DNA from: Sepioteuthis lessoniana
Taxonomy: Eukaryota > Mollusca > Cephalopoda > Myopsida > Loliginidae
DNA length: 64,000 nt
NCBI GenBank assembly: GCA_963585895.1
Contig: OY757904.1
Coordinates: forward strand, 61,521,702 to 61,585,701
Reading direction: 5' to 3'
This document shows, one piece after another, positions 20,413 to 31,899 of the stretch; the first letter of the stretch is position 1; every line of letters starts with the position of its first letter. Below the pieces are notes generated by a model. The model made no database searches, was not told where the DNA came from, and saw only the letters and a list, made by a program, of their open reading frames with translations. A program made the position numbers and the translations under genes.

Positions 20413-21087
20413 ATGTAAATATATATAATAAAGCTAACATTAGATTGTGGTGAGTGCAGACTCGTCTAAATATTCTCCCTCGTACCGCCCACTCTTTGCT
20501 GTTGTTGTTTTATTATATTTATTTGGGATTTATATAGTATTCATAATTTTTTCGAAATGTTTATCTTTAAATGTGTTTATATAACTGTTGTTTACATCTA
20601 GTACTAATGGCGTCGTCTTCACTGAGGTCATTTAGAGTTAGGTGGGTCATTACTAAATAATTGGAAATCTCAGTTTGTGCCAAATTTTCGCATTTCAAGA
20701 CATGCGCAATAAACTTGTGACAAATTAGACACGATATTACCACGAGTTATTAAGACTAAATCGTTAGTTTCGCAAGAATCTCAGAGAATACCTCTTGCTT
20801 ATTTTTCTTTGTTAATTTAATTACATTCCAATGTTTACAAATATTATATGAACGATTTGATTAGATAATTTGTATTAGAGCTTAGCTGAGTTTTGTATCG
20901 TTGAGGTGAATGATACACAGAGAAGAATGGGTGCTTAATATATTTATTCAGCACCATAATCCGGTGCTAACGGATATATTCAAAAAGATACAGTACAAGT
21001 TAGAAACAATTAACAAGAGAACTTACAAGAAATAGAGGAGGGTCAAAATGCTGTACAGCCAAAGGAAGTAAGATCAATTCGAATATT
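20413..21087. other. Unassigned spacer
   Basis: AT-rich with no ORF or repeat family recognised. Confidence 0.55.
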
Positions 21088-21955
21088 AATCAGCTTATTT
21101 AATCAACGGTATTTGTCGTACGCCCCACCAAACGGGCGAGTGTGGCACGAGGCTTTTTTAAAGGTCCAGGCGAAGGGTCGTAGCCCGGACATCCCCGGCG
21201 TTCCCAGAAATGCCTCAGGCCCTGTCGGCAATCCTCTAAAAAGGGACCCCTCAGCCACCAGACCATAAACGTAGCCCCTCCGAGGAGGGTTCGAGCCAAG
21301 AGGAACGGCCCCCTGAGGCTCGGGGAATGTCAATCTTGGCTGCATGACTCAAATGCTAAGCTTTCCCGGTACCCTCGCCAAGCAGCCATGGCTGACTACC
21401 GTATTTAAACACGTGATACCCTCGACCAGATCCGTGCCACTGACACCATGGCCGGTGGAAATGTGCCCCATCTACTAGATCTAGCTTATTAAAACAACAG
21501 TATTTGTCGTACGTCCCACCAAACAGGTGAGTGTGGCACAATGCCCTTTTTTTAAAGGTTTGTCCAGGCCCAGAGTCATAGTGCAGATACGCCCAGCATT
21601 CCCCAAAATGCCCCAGGCCCCTTCTGTATTCCCCTAAAAAAGAGCACCTCAGGCGTCAGGCGATAAACCTAACCCCTCCTTGGAGGGTTAGAGCCTGAGG
21701 GGACGGCCCTCTGAGGCTCGAGGTATGTCAGGCTTGGCTGCGAAACGTCAATGATAGGTCTCCCCCGCACCCACGTCAGCCAGCCTTGACTGACTACTGT
21801 ATCCAGAGACGAGACACACCCGACCAGATCCATGCCGCTGGTACAATAGCCGGCCAAAGTATGACCCATTAACTGGATCTAATTGATTAAAATCAACGGT
21901 ATTTGTCGACCGTCCCATTATCCAGATGAGTGTGGCACAAGGCCTTTTTAAAGAT
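21088..21955. repeat. GC-rich tandem repeat G, about 2.1 copies of 391-399 bp
   Basis: GTATTTGTCG starts units at about 21110, 21501 and 21900. Each unit has CCCACCAAACGGGCGAGTGT-type sequence, a CCCCTCCGAGGAGGG palindrome and a TGACTACCGTATTTA-type block. The third unit stops after about 55 bp. A single diverged copy lies at 24718-24985. It could be a satellite or a tandemly amplified transposon end. ORFs of 61-80 codons inside it are not conserved between units. Confidence 0.85.
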
Positions 21956-22589
21956 ATATATTTTCCAAAAGTACATGATGGAATAACTGTTATCGTTGCA
22001 AATGGAATCGACTGATAAAGTTTAGTCCTGGACGATCCTGCTTTCTTTTAACTTTTGCGTTAATCTCTCTTGCGGAGGCATGAATTCATTATTCCCTACA
22101 CAGCTTTGGACTAATTTTAGGATAGAGCCATCGATCTGAGAGAAGAAAAACTCAGAATCCAAAACAAGCTGCATAGTTCAGATTTGAGTTCATTGTAAGT
22201 GGTACCATGTAACATAGTACAACCAGTCACGTGTTACTTGGTGAGAAATTAAGCACGACCAAGTAACCCTTCCATGGCCCTTTCAAATGCTATAAAGGGG
22301 AATGACTCGGTATGCATTGATCGATCAAAAAGATTATGACACAAAAAAAACCCAAAAACATAATCAGCTATTTGATATTTATGAACGAGAATAAAAATTG
22401 CTGGGATTCATTATATCCTCGTCTTTTCTGTTTTCTATTTAATTTCAGGACATCGGTCTTAAAACCATCAATATAGAAAAAATTGTAGTGAAATATTTTA
22501 TTAATTGTTAATGACTTTGTTTAACACAGGATTAGAATTGACAAGATTACGATCGAATTCACTAAAAATAACCGTGACTGTCTACCCAT
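21956..22589. other. Unassigned spacer
   Basis: No repeat family or ORF recognised. Confidence 0.55.
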
Positions 22590-22873
22590 ATTTACCAACC
22601 CCTCCACTCGGGCAGGATATGACACAAGGTCAATTTTTAAGCGCAGTTTAACAGGTTTCAATTCAGAGTTTTCCTTCTCCTAGACTAGTTGCCTCTCCAA
22701 GGCTGAAGAACCTAGTCTGCCCTACTATTTACCCATAGCTGGAAGGAGAATAATTGGATTCATACCTTTCCCAAGGGTATTAGTGCTATGTGAAATGCAA
22801 TCAGTCTCGTCTAGGATTTGAACTCGTGTCGCCGTGTCCATTTCCTACGACGATAACCATTACACCACGGGCA
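22590..22873 (-). mobile_element. SINE-D
   Basis: Very close to the copy at 1629-1921, with the tRNA-like head at right (minus: CCCGTGGTGTAATGGTTATC, then CGAGTTCAAATCCTAG). Confidence 0.92.
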
Positions 22874-23007
22874 TCATGAGTCTCCAGTCCTGGAGTTCCG
22901 GTGTATGTACAGTGCTCCTTCATTGCTATTATTCCAAGGTCCACTCTAACCCTGAATGATAGAGCCTGTTTAAGTATCCTAGTTACCCAGAAATTGTTCG
23001 TTTATAA

Positions 23008-23045
<38 letters not shown>

Positions 23046-23165
23046 TCTTGTGGATAGAGTTTTCGCCAATGGCTCGGGAGACTGGGCTTCAACTCCAGGT
23101 CGAGTCATACCAAAGATTAAAAAAATGATACATGATACCTCTTTGCTTAACACACAACAAGGGTA
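22874..23165 (+). repeat. First copy of an about 270-290 bp duplicated segment (SINE-C-head variant + (TA)n + SINE-B head)
   Basis: ATGAGTCTCCAGTCCTGGAG at 22874 through (TA)n (about 23011-23041) and a SINE-B 5' part (23042-23160) is nearly identical to 23706-23985. In this copy SINE-B breaks off after GGGTAAACACC. Confidence 0.88.
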
Positions 23166-23320
23166 AACACCTCCACACCTCCGTGATTGTCTATCTGTCA
23201 GTCTGTTTGTGGATTCTATTCTTTTGAACCACTACTGTCCAGGTTTTAAACTTAGTTCGCCGTTCAATTTGATAGATCGATAACCGTTATGCCAAGTATC
23301 TATCTTTTTATCTTTTGTCT

Positions 23321-23563
23321 TGAGGGGAATGGTATAGTGGTTAACGGGATGGATTATTACATGGAAGTGAGTTTGAGCTCCACTCGCTCTATTACGTTCA
23401 CTTTCGGACTAATACCATTAGGGAAGATCTGATTCCCTTATTCTCCCAGTGATGGCTTAAATAATACCACAACTGTGCTTCTATAAGTATAGCTTTGGCA
23501 TTATATAACCCACGAGGTTGATATACCATTAAACAAAGAAACCAAACCAAACCAAACCAAACC
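23321..23563 (+). mobile_element. SINE-A
   Basis: tRNA-like head GAATGGTATAGTGGTTAACG with a B-box region GAGTTTGAGCTCC. Tail ATATACCATTAAACAAAGAA followed by repeated AACCA. It lies between the two halves of the duplication. Confidence 0.9.
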
Positions 23564-23604
23564 AGTCTATTTTTGTGCATTTGTCTTTTAATCATTTATC
23601 TATC

Positions 23605-23840
23605 TACCCATCCGGTCGGGGATGTAGAATACATTGACTTCATCTTTGCAGAGGGGTAACCCCTCCAACCCAACGAGTGTCCTGTATATGACACGAAACA
23701 ACCTGATGATGAGTCTCCAGTCCTGGAGTTCCGGTGTATGTACAGTGCTCCTTCATTGCTATTATTCCCAGGTCCACTCTAACCCTGAATGATAGAGCCT
23801 GTTTAAGTATCCTAGTTACCCAGAAATTGTTCGTTTATAA
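23605..23840 (+). mobile_element. SINE-C head, variant subfamily
   Basis: GTCGGGGATGTAGAATACAT, then CAACGAGTGTCCTGTATATG, then the AGTCTCCAGTCCTGGAG variant mid-part. The internal repeats and tail are absent; the sequence ends at (TA)n. It contains the start of the second duplicate copy (23706 onward). Confidence 0.8.
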
Positions 23841-23841
23841 G

Positions 23842-23872
<31 letters not shown>

Positions 23873-23874
<2 letters not shown>

Positions 23875-24107
23875 TCTCGTGGATAGAGTTTTCGCCAATG
23901 GCTCGGGAGACTGGGCTTCAACTCCCGGTCGAGTCTTACCAAAGACTAAAAAAAGAATACATGGTACCTCTTTGATTAACACACAGAAAGGGCAAAGTGG
24001 AACAATCCCGGGAAAGTGTAGCACCCGCCCCAACACCGTGGTGTAGTAGCTATTATAAAGGGACCTTTCGGGTCACCCTCGACTACGGTCGCCAACTTTA
24101 CTTACTT
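23873..24107 (+). mobile_element. SINE-B, near full length
   Basis: tRNA-like head GGTCTCGTGGATAGAGTTTT, CCAATGGCTCGGGAGACTGG and B-box region CTTCAACTCCCGGTCGAG; tail GCCAACTTTACTTACTTTGC. A (TA)n abuts each end. Confidence 0.92.
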
Positions 24108-24134
24108 TGCTATATATATAAAGTATTTGTCATT

Positions 24135-24510
24135 AAATAACCGACAATGCTTGATATGGAGAAGTGGCTGATTTTGGTAAATCTGACAAGATGATAAAAA
24201 TAAGTGGAAAAGTCAATAAACCAAACTCTTTCAACGGGCTTAGTGGTAATACGTCGTTCTTTATTCAGAGAAAGAACTTCATCAGACTAAACAAATTTTT
24301 GAATTTTAACTAAAAAAAATTGTTTTGACTGATGAAGTTTTATCTCCGAATAAAGAATGAAATATTACTTCGTCAGACTAAACAAATTTTTGAGTTTTAA
24401 CTTAAAAATCTGTTTAGTCTGAAGAATTTCTTTCTGTGAATAAAGAACGAAATATTACGATTAAAACCGTTGTAAGTGTTTAGTTTATCCCATGATTGAT
24501 ATGCTATAAA
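24135..24510. repeat. Repeat P cluster with alternating hairpins
   Basis: At least three copies of a hairpin unit alternate in orientation (minus 24240-24290, plus about 24300-24350, plus 24412-24470). Each has TTTAGT before CTGATGA or CTGAAGA and a stem such as GTTCTTT/AAAGAAC; in the two plus copies GAAATATTAC follows. The layout is hammerhead-like but has no clear stem III or NUH. Flanks (GGTAAATCTGACAAGATG) match 30955-30975. Confidence 0.6.
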
Positions 24511-24717
24511 ATTCAACAGACCTAAGCCATCTATCAATATCTTTTGGGTGCCACACGTACCTTTTGTTAGGTTACAACCAATAAGAGATAATAAGAAATC
24601 TATTAAAATGGTAGTAGTAAATAAAATGGAAACTTTTATGACATTAAACATATACAATATTCGCCAATAGCGTGAAGAAGGTAAACCACGACTTGTTGTG
24701 TCTACTTAGCATATTAC
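24511..24717. other. Unassigned spacer
   Basis: AT-rich; nothing recognised. Confidence 0.5.
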
Positions 24718-24985
24718 ACTATTTGCCGTGTGTCCCACCAAATAGGCGAGTATGGCACAACGCCTTTTTTAAGGTGGGTACGAGAGCAGAGCCGTAGCCT
24801 AGACACGCCTGGTGGCTCCAAAAATGCCTTTGGCCCCGTCTGCGTTTCCCTAAAAAAGGGGCGCCTCATGTTCCTGGCCATAAATCTAACCCCTCCGAGG
24901 AGGGTTTGAGCACGTGGAGGGACGGCCGCCTGAAGCTCGAAGGGTCGGCCGCGTGACGCGAATGCTGGGCTTCCTCGGCACCCAC
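24718..24985. repeat. Single diverged copy of repeat G
   Basis: CCCACCAAATAGGCGAGTAT, CCCCTCCGAGGAGGG and CACGTGGAGGGACGG blocks match units at 21088-21955 in the same order. ORFs at 24866-25135 lie in and beside it. Confidence 0.85.
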
Positions 24986-25239
24986 CTCAGACAATCTCGA
25001 ACAAGTAACCGTCACCGTCACCGCCAGAGAGACAGTCAACAAATTACCTACCTTCAAACTAGAGTCCAACGTATTTATGATGAATTGGACGTAACCCATT
25101 ACTGTTCACCAGTAGGGTATATAACAAATAGTTAGCAAGCTAGAGTGGCAGATTTTTTACTGGCACCTTCGATTTTCATTGGGTGCACTTTACATTTGGT
25201 CCTGTGTTAAAAATAATAAGCAATACTTTGTAAATTATT

Positions 25240-25797
25240 TGCCCTGTCGACTGCTTCTCTGCAGAGGGGTAAGACACCCCCATCGAGTGTCCTGTTTATG
25301 ACACTAAACAATCTGATGGTGAGGTTCCAGCAGTGTTGGAGCTTTGGGGAATGCGAAGTATTCCTTCATTGCCATCGGTCCCAGGTCCACTCTGGCACGG
25401 AGTGGTACCACCTGATAAGGGTCCTATCTATGGGTTACTTAGAACTAGCAGCATACTTATGCTAAATTGAATTGTTTGAGTAAACTGAATGCTTGAAATA
25501 GAAATGTTTTTGACAATTACACCGTACTTACATTTAAACTGCGTGCTTATGCTTAACTGAATTATTTCAAATAGAACTGTTTTTTCGACATTAAAACTGT
25601 ATTTACACCTAACTGAATTGTTACATATAACTGCTAGAATAGTTTGAAATGGAAATGTTTTTGACAATTAAACTGTGTAATTATGCTAAACTGAATTGTC
25701 TTAAATAGAACAGATTATTTACATAAAAATGGATTTGGCGTTAAATAACCTACAAAGGTTGATATGCCATAAAACCCAACAAACCAAACCAAATCTT
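25240..25797 (+). mobile_element. SINE-C, slightly 5'-truncated
   Basis: Head from CTGCTTCTCTGCAGAGGGGT, mid CACTCTGGCACGGAGTGGTA, then about four internal repeat units, then the tail GGCGTTAAATAACCTACAAA and ATGCCATAAAACC. Nearly collinear with 57514-58086. Confidence 0.92.
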
Positions 25798-25981
25798 TGT
25801 AAATTATCTATTAACGTATTGACGAAGCTCAGCTAATTCTGTTCAAAGTTAAAAGGCTGGACACATATTCTGGATAAAACAAACGATACGAACAATAGTA
25901 GGCAAAATTAACTAGTTGATAACGATAAGATGTTCCTAATTGTAATTATTAAATAAATTCGGACAAACAAGACCCCCCCAT

Positions 25982-26041
<60 letters not shown>

Positions 26042-26566
26042 GGTGATTGATTGATGTATAGATTTCGGAAAATGATAGTTTGGTGGGTGAAGATTGTTTA
26101 CCGTTATCCTGGAATTCCTGATAAACTTTCAAAACAATTTGACATTTGAAGAAGACAAAAAAGGAAATAAACCAAAAATTGGCCAGTGTTATCAGTTGTT
26201 AGAAAGAAAGATTATCACAGACACACAAAAAAAAAGCTCTGCTGTAATTCAGTGAATCTTGTTTGTTCTTGCGATACGCATGCGTTTTTTGAGTGAGACA
26301 CTCAAACGATTACGATTGGCAAAACTCCGAATCTCGTGAATCGATGACGTCAACAAGTGGAAAAGAGATGAAAGAAAATTCTTTATTGCATTCGGGTGTT
26401 AAATGCATTATCTAGATGATAAGATACGCATGTGAAAATAAATACTTTGGAAGATCAAAAAACAATCGTTATATATCTGTGCCAATGGTATCCTAACGTA
26501 GATCTATATGTGCTCTATCCTAGATATTAAGCCCTTTTTATATTGAAAACATATCAAAATTCATTA

Positions 26567-26600
<34 letters not shown>

Positions 26601-26605
26601 ATTTG
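25798..26605. other. Unassigned spacer with (TA)n at 25980-26037
   Basis: Contains a CRE-like TGACGTCA at 26345 but no gene around it. A second (TA)n at 26569-26603 abuts the next SINE-C. Confidence 0.55.
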
Positions 26606-27105
26606 CTAAGTCAGCTGGGGCTGTAGAATACACCGACTGCAGAGAAATAAGACCTACCCCCAACCATTGTCCTGTATATGACACTAAACAACCTGATACT
26701 GAGGTTCCAGTAATACTGGAGATTTGGGGAATGTGGAGTACCCTTTTATTGCCATCCCTCCCAGGTCCTCTCTGGTCCGGAGTGCTAGCACCTGGTAGGG
26801 TGCTATATACGGGTCAAAAAGAGCTAAATTGCGTACTAATGCCAAACTGAATTGCTAAAAATACAACTGATTTAACATGCAAACTGTACATTTTGAAATT
26901 TAACTGTGTGTAAACAAAATCTATACTTATACTAAACTGAATTATTTGAATTAGAACTGTTTGTCTAAACCGAATAGAAATATTTTGACATTTAAACAAT
27001 GTACTTATGCTAAACTGAATTTTATAGATTAGAACTGTTTATTTGTACAAAATGGATTCGGCATTAAATAACCTACATAGGTTGATATGCCTAAAACTTG
27101 AACAA
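26606..27105 (+). mobile_element. SINE-C
   Basis: Head GTCAGCTGGGGCTGTAGAAT with a 15-20 bp deletion after GACTGC, internal repeats, and tail GGCATTAAATAACCTACATA. It is flanked by (TA)n on both sides. Confidence 0.9.
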
Positions 27106-27109
27106 ACTA

Positions 27110-27141
<32 letters not shown>

Positions 27142-27142
<1 letters not shown>

Positions 27143-27284
27143 CATCTACTGACAGACTGTTTCGTTGTATCACAACCCATTAGTGTGGCTAGAAACACTG
27201 GACACTTCAAGCTGGGATCGAATCCCGCCTAACTTTGCGTTATACTGATAACTTACCGCTCAGCCATCGACGACCAATATAACA
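27142..27284 (-). mobile_element. SINE-R (tRNA-headed)
   Basis: On the minus strand: GATGGCTGAGCGGTAAGTTA (A box) and GCGGGATTCGATCCCAGCTT (B box), then a body ending CTGTCAGTAGATGACA. It is headed by a tRNA-like sequence but lacks an acceptor stem partner, so it is a SINE rather than a tRNA gene. Second copy at 30590-30726. Confidence 0.8.
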
Positions 27285-27862
27285 TTATCGTTTGGTCCGG
27301 TTATATCTACCAAACAATATGCTTAATATGTTTGCACGGAACCAAATGTAGTACCATCGCTTACCCGTGGGTTTTCACGGTCGAATCTTGTTTATGGCTG
27401 CGCCGTGGGTTTTTAGGGTCGAATGCTGCGTCTAGCTGTGTCATTGATTTCCTGGGGCGAATCCTGGTAACTGTACCAAATATAAAGTTATAGTTTGCAC
27501 CGTATGGGTCCTTATCTTGAGCACAGTACGAAATATAGTACTATAGTTTAGCCCGGCACCGATTATAAAACTATTGGTTCATCCGGTACCAAATGTGTTA
27601 CTCTGTTCTGGGGTAGTTTGCCTTTTGTAACGCTGTCATCTGGATACGGTACTAAATGTAACAATATCTTGGTACGGCACCACTGTAACAATATCGCGGT
27701 CACGACTACCAACGCCGATATCAGCGCTAAATGTAATACCGTTGTGCATGACAACACTTGTACCAAATATAATAATAATTATCCTGCTAACGTCGCCAAA
27801 TGCAGTACTATAGTTGTTACCGTATTTTTACTTTGGTCTTATCCAGGTAACAATGCCAAATG
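27285..27862. repeat. Degenerate minisatellite, unit about 35-40 bp
   Basis: Recurring ACCAAATGTAGTACCAT-like and TATAGTTTGGTCCGGT-like blocks (27335, 27475, 27525, 27585, 27645, 27765, 27845) with heavy drift. ORFs of 67-81 codons run through it on both strands. Confidence 0.6.
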
Positions 27863-28046
27863 AGTTTCTAGTTTGTTTATCAGTCTTTTCTCTGCCCACG
27901 CTGTGTTTGAAAGATCCACAGATATGGAATGACACAATCCATCCGGAACTTCTATTGACGGCCGCGGTGATCCATTGGAACAAAGTTGCAATTCAAAAAC
28001 AAGAATTCTCCGTCAACAATCATTCATTGTTTGAAATCCAGACTGC

Positions 28047-28049
<3 letters not shown>
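27863..28049. other. Spacer
   Basis: Short interval; nothing recognised. Confidence 0.5.

Positions 28050-28088
<39 letters not shown>
28050..28088. repeat. (GA)n microsatellite
   Basis: Uninterrupted GA tract of 39 bp. Confidence 0.98.
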
Positions 28089-28091
<3 letters not shown>

Positions 28092-28745
28092 TGTAAAGGT
28101 CTATGAAAAGACACAAAGAGACACCTCCTCCTGCCCGACCGAACTCTTTGAACGCAAACTTCTAACTGACACCTGAACGACTGACTACTTTTGCAAAATT
28201 CACTAATTTTTCTATATTTAAATTCAAGATATCTATAGGCTGATGTCAACTTGCTAAATTAATGCGTCATCTTTCATGTGTTCCAAATTCACGATTTTCA
28301 TTTCCCCAATCAACCTGTGACAAGACAATAATCCAGTTTGTTTACATTGTGGTCTTCCTGAGTTGATCGTTATGTACTCGCTTAAACTTTCCAATTTGAC
28401 TCACATTTCCGCTCAGAGATTTTAGCTCTCATAACAGCCAACTGAAAAACTCGCGGCCAAACCAAACCAAATGATAAGATAATTAACCATCACGGCAACT
28501 GGGTTACACCTACCTCAGCTCGGGAATTATAATGCATTTTGAATTAACTTTCGTTAATTTATATTTTATGGTATCGGATACCAGTAGTCAATTCATATGT
28601 ATCTATAGTTTATTTTTATTCGTATATCTACCTCTGTCTGTTTATGTCTATCTGCCCAATCAATCTATCTCTGTCAAAGATCAAAGAGCAATAGAATAAT
28701 ATATATATATATATAGAGAGAGAGATGATGATGATGATGATGAAT
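28089..28745. other. Spacer ending in (TA)n(GA)n(ATG)n
   Basis: An AACCAAACCAAAT shred of a SINE-A/C tail lies at 28458. The compound microsatellite 28699-28745 abuts the LINE fragment that follows. Confidence 0.55.
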
Positions 28746-29335
28746 ACATGAGCTTTAATGAAAGATGTGACATCTCCACACTAAACGGTAGTTCTCTGAA
28801 ACTAGTAGACAAGTTCACCTACCTAGGAAGCAGTGTCTCATCAACCGAGAAAGACACCAACACGCGACTTACAAATGCATGGACAGCTATCAATAGGCTA
28901 TTGGTCATATGGAAGTCAGACCTGACCGATAAAATGAAACGCAGTTTTTTTCTCTCCAAGCAGCGGTCATATCGATACTGCTGTATGGATGCAACACAAG
29001 GGCGCCAAGTAAACGTATGAAGAAAAGGCCTGATACAAGAATACTGCGAGCAATATTAAGCCAATCCTGGAAGCAGCACCCGACAAAACAGCAGCACTAC
29101 GGTCACTTACCACCCATCACGATAACTATCCAAGTTAGACGAACCAGATATACGGGACATTACTGGAGAAGTAGGAACGAACTCATAAGTAACATACCCC
29201 TGTGGACCCCTTCACATAGACGAGCAAATGGAAGACGACCAGCTAGAACCTATATACAAAGCTCTGTGCTGATACAGAATGTAGCCTTGAAGACCTACTG
29301 GCGGTACGAAATGATGATATATATATATATAACTT
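28746..29335 (+). pseudogene. RTE-like LINE, ORF2 C-terminal relic
   Basis: The translation gives LVDKFTYLGSSVSSTEKDTN, AINRLLVIWKSDLTDKMKRS, then after frameshifts RILRAILSQSWKQHPTKQQ, HYGHLPPITITIQVRRTR and WRSRNELISNIPLWTPSHR. This is the region downstream of the reverse-transcriptase palm in RTE-type LINEs. It is 5'-truncated, has at least two frameshifts and an internal loss, and ends in an ATGATG(TA)n tail at 29315-29335. Confidence 0.85.
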
Positions 29336-30545
29336 TACATTGCAGCAGGATGTGCTTACTTGATAGTCTTTACAAAGGCAACATTTCTTCTAATTTTATT
29401 ATTTTCTCCCACAGTAGCAATCAGGATATTACTGGTATGATCGTTGAAGTTGAACCTTCTCTCTAATAACAATAGTTTACCTTGTTACAGATAGCCGCAA
29501 ATTTATGTCTGACATGAAAAGAGATATGAGTCGGAAAATAAAAACTGCTCGCATTGACATTCATTAACGAATGTTAAACTTTACGAAGACCATACTGTGA
29601 ATGTGTAAGCATTTAGGTGGTGGGTTTGTATTTTGGCTCTTGTGACAGCGATGTAGGGGATAAGTCAGTCATAAACTGTCAGCTGATGTAATGAACATCG
29701 ATTTGACCCGTTCATCTGCATGAATCGGTCCAACAAAGGAGGAACTACGTGGACCATATTTTCCTGATTACTTCTAATTCTAAAATCACCATTGAAATGC
29801 TACGGATGTGATTCAGTACAAGGCAATTAGATAGGAAATAAGAGAACTTTGCAAGATGCTGAGATCAATGCTAATCCCAAAGGAAGATGTTTGACGTCAT
29901 TGTCCAAAGCTGGATACTTTATGTTAATATTAAATAACTTAGTACTTTCTGGGTAAATCACGTGTTTTTTTTTATCAACTTACAACTCTGATTCAGTCTT
30001 AAAGTATGAAGAAAACAACTTTTTAATATAACAAGTTATCTGCTTTAAGGATGCATTAATCGTGTGCATAAACGGGTAAAATTGAAAAAAAATCAGATTG
30101 TTGTTTCTCATTTACTTTATTTACCTTTTATTTATCTCTTTTGGCCAGTGACGCTATCTGAACAGTTAGTGTGCGATTTTTTAAGTGTTGAATAGCCGAT
30201 ATTCCCAAGCACTGTCGTTTCTTCTTCCACTCAAGTTTACTCTTTTCCCACAGCTCCACGAATCGGGTTTGATCTTATTAGTTAGAGAAAAAAAATTTCA
30301 GGGAATATAAAATTTTGCAGCTCTTCTCTTTTCAACGTTTTAAAAATACACACAAGGGTTCTTGTGTAAACAAGCATTTGATAGCTTGACATCATGTTTT
30401 CTTTCACAAAATGTGTATTTTCACAATCTGAAAAAAATATTTTCAAACATACATGAAAGTATTATCATAGTAGGAACACCTTGGATAAGAGAGATAGAAT
30501 AGTTTTCCTAGACATCTTAATAATGATGATCGAACCGAAGACACA
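29336..30545. other. Unassigned spacer
   Basis: No gene or family recognised. (TA)n with TATG interruptions lies at 30550-30588. Confidence 0.5.
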
Positions 30546-30589
30546 GTCATATATATATATATATGTATATATATATATGTATATATATT

Positions 30590-30726
30590 GGCATTTACAT
30601 ACTGTTTCATTGTATCAGAACTCTTCTGTGTGGCTTATCCGGCGAGATGCTTCAAACTGGAATCAAAATCCGAGTGACTTAAAGTCAGTCGGAAATCTTA
30701 ACCCTGAGCCATCGTCATTCTCGGTG
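30590..30726 (-). mobile_element. SINE-R, diverged
   Basis: Collinear with 27142-27284: ACTGTTTCATTGTATCAGAA, then CTTCAAACTGGAATCAAAAT over the B-box, then CTGAGCCATCG over the A-box. Confidence 0.7.
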
Positions 30727-30889
30727 TAAGCGAAGGGATTTTTTTATGTATATCTTTTTAGATATACGTTATCGGCTACCTGGACTGCTCAATTCTTGAA
30801 AAGAGCTAAAGTATTTCAGCGTATGTGGCAATCGGTGAATTCTCCACTTGTGAGATAAACCTATGTGTGTGTGTGTTTGAGTGTGTGTT

Positions 30890-30895
<6 letters not shown>

Positions 30896-30936
<41 letters not shown>
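30896..30936. repeat. (TA)n microsatellite
   Basis: Forty-base TA tract next to a GT-rich run at 30863-30890. Confidence 0.97.
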
Positions 30937-30938
<2 letters not shown>

Positions 30939-31132
30939 GGAGAAATGGTAGATTTTGGTAAATCTGACAAGATGTGAAAAACAAGTGGAAAAGTGGATAA
31001 ACCAAACACTGACAATGAATTTAGCAATGATATTTCCTCTTTATTTTAACTGGTTTTTAAAATAAAGACGGAATACCATTGCTAAATCAATTATCAGTGT
31101 TTAGTTTATCGATTTTTCCGGTAATTTTTCTC

Positions 31133-31135
<3 letters not shown>
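30939..31135. repeat. Repeat P inverted pair
   Basis: GGTAAATCTGACAAGATGTG and AAGTGGATAAACCAAACACT (minus-type) face AGTGTTTAGTTTATCGATTT (plus-type at 31098). Between them CTTTATTTTAACTGG and AAAATAAAG form a hairpin inside a longer palindrome (AATTTAGCAATG with CATTGCTAAAT). Confidence 0.7.
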
Positions 31136-31193
<58 letters not shown>

Positions 31194-31603
31194 GGGCTCT
31201 TCCATCGATCTTGACATATGTTGGCCCAAAGGGTCAGTGCAGAGCGTATAAGAGACCAAAACTTCGGTTAAAATGTGAACTGTTACACTGCCTTTAAACG
31301 CGTGGTTCACTGAACTTGGCGAAAAGCTTGTGAAGTACCAACCACACATTTTGGATGTGCTGATCGCAGAAAAATAGTTCATGTGTGAGTAACAGTTTCT
31401 CCAAAAAGCACTTTTTAGGTTTTGAATGCCGACTTTTTTTTTCCTCCAGCAGCCAAGCCTGACTTTGAGAGCACTTTCTGCTCTGCTATTTTAGTGATAG
31501 CTGGTGGTCCTTTGGGCCTTTTGCTCGATTGTAAATGAAATAATTTGCCAAGAATACATATCCATAGCTGTGGGCAGAAAAGTGATGGATTCTTGCTTAA
31601 ACG

Positions 31604-31654
<51 letters not shown>

Positions 31655-31816
31655 AATATAGGATAAAACTTAAAAGATAAGATCCATTATAAATTTATTC
31701 CAACAATTCCTTTTTTTTAAAGAATTGCTTTTTCAGATGGCATATAAGGTCTGCTATAGTTATCACCGCATCTGTAGCGTTCCTATTTTTTCATTAAGCA
31801 AGACATTCTTAAATTA

Positions 31817-31850
<34 letters not shown>

Positions 31851-31899
31851 CTTAACTAACTAAATATATTATTCGAATAGATTATGAAATTAGACTTTA
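31136..31899. other. Spacer with three (TA)n tracts
   Basis: (TA)n at 31135-31189, 31608-31651 and 31819-31849. GGGCTCTTCCATCGATCTTGACA at 31194-31216 recurs at 39424-39446, so a fragment of another dispersed repeat is present. AATTCC and GGAATT-type hairpin at 31705-31727. Confidence 0.5.
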
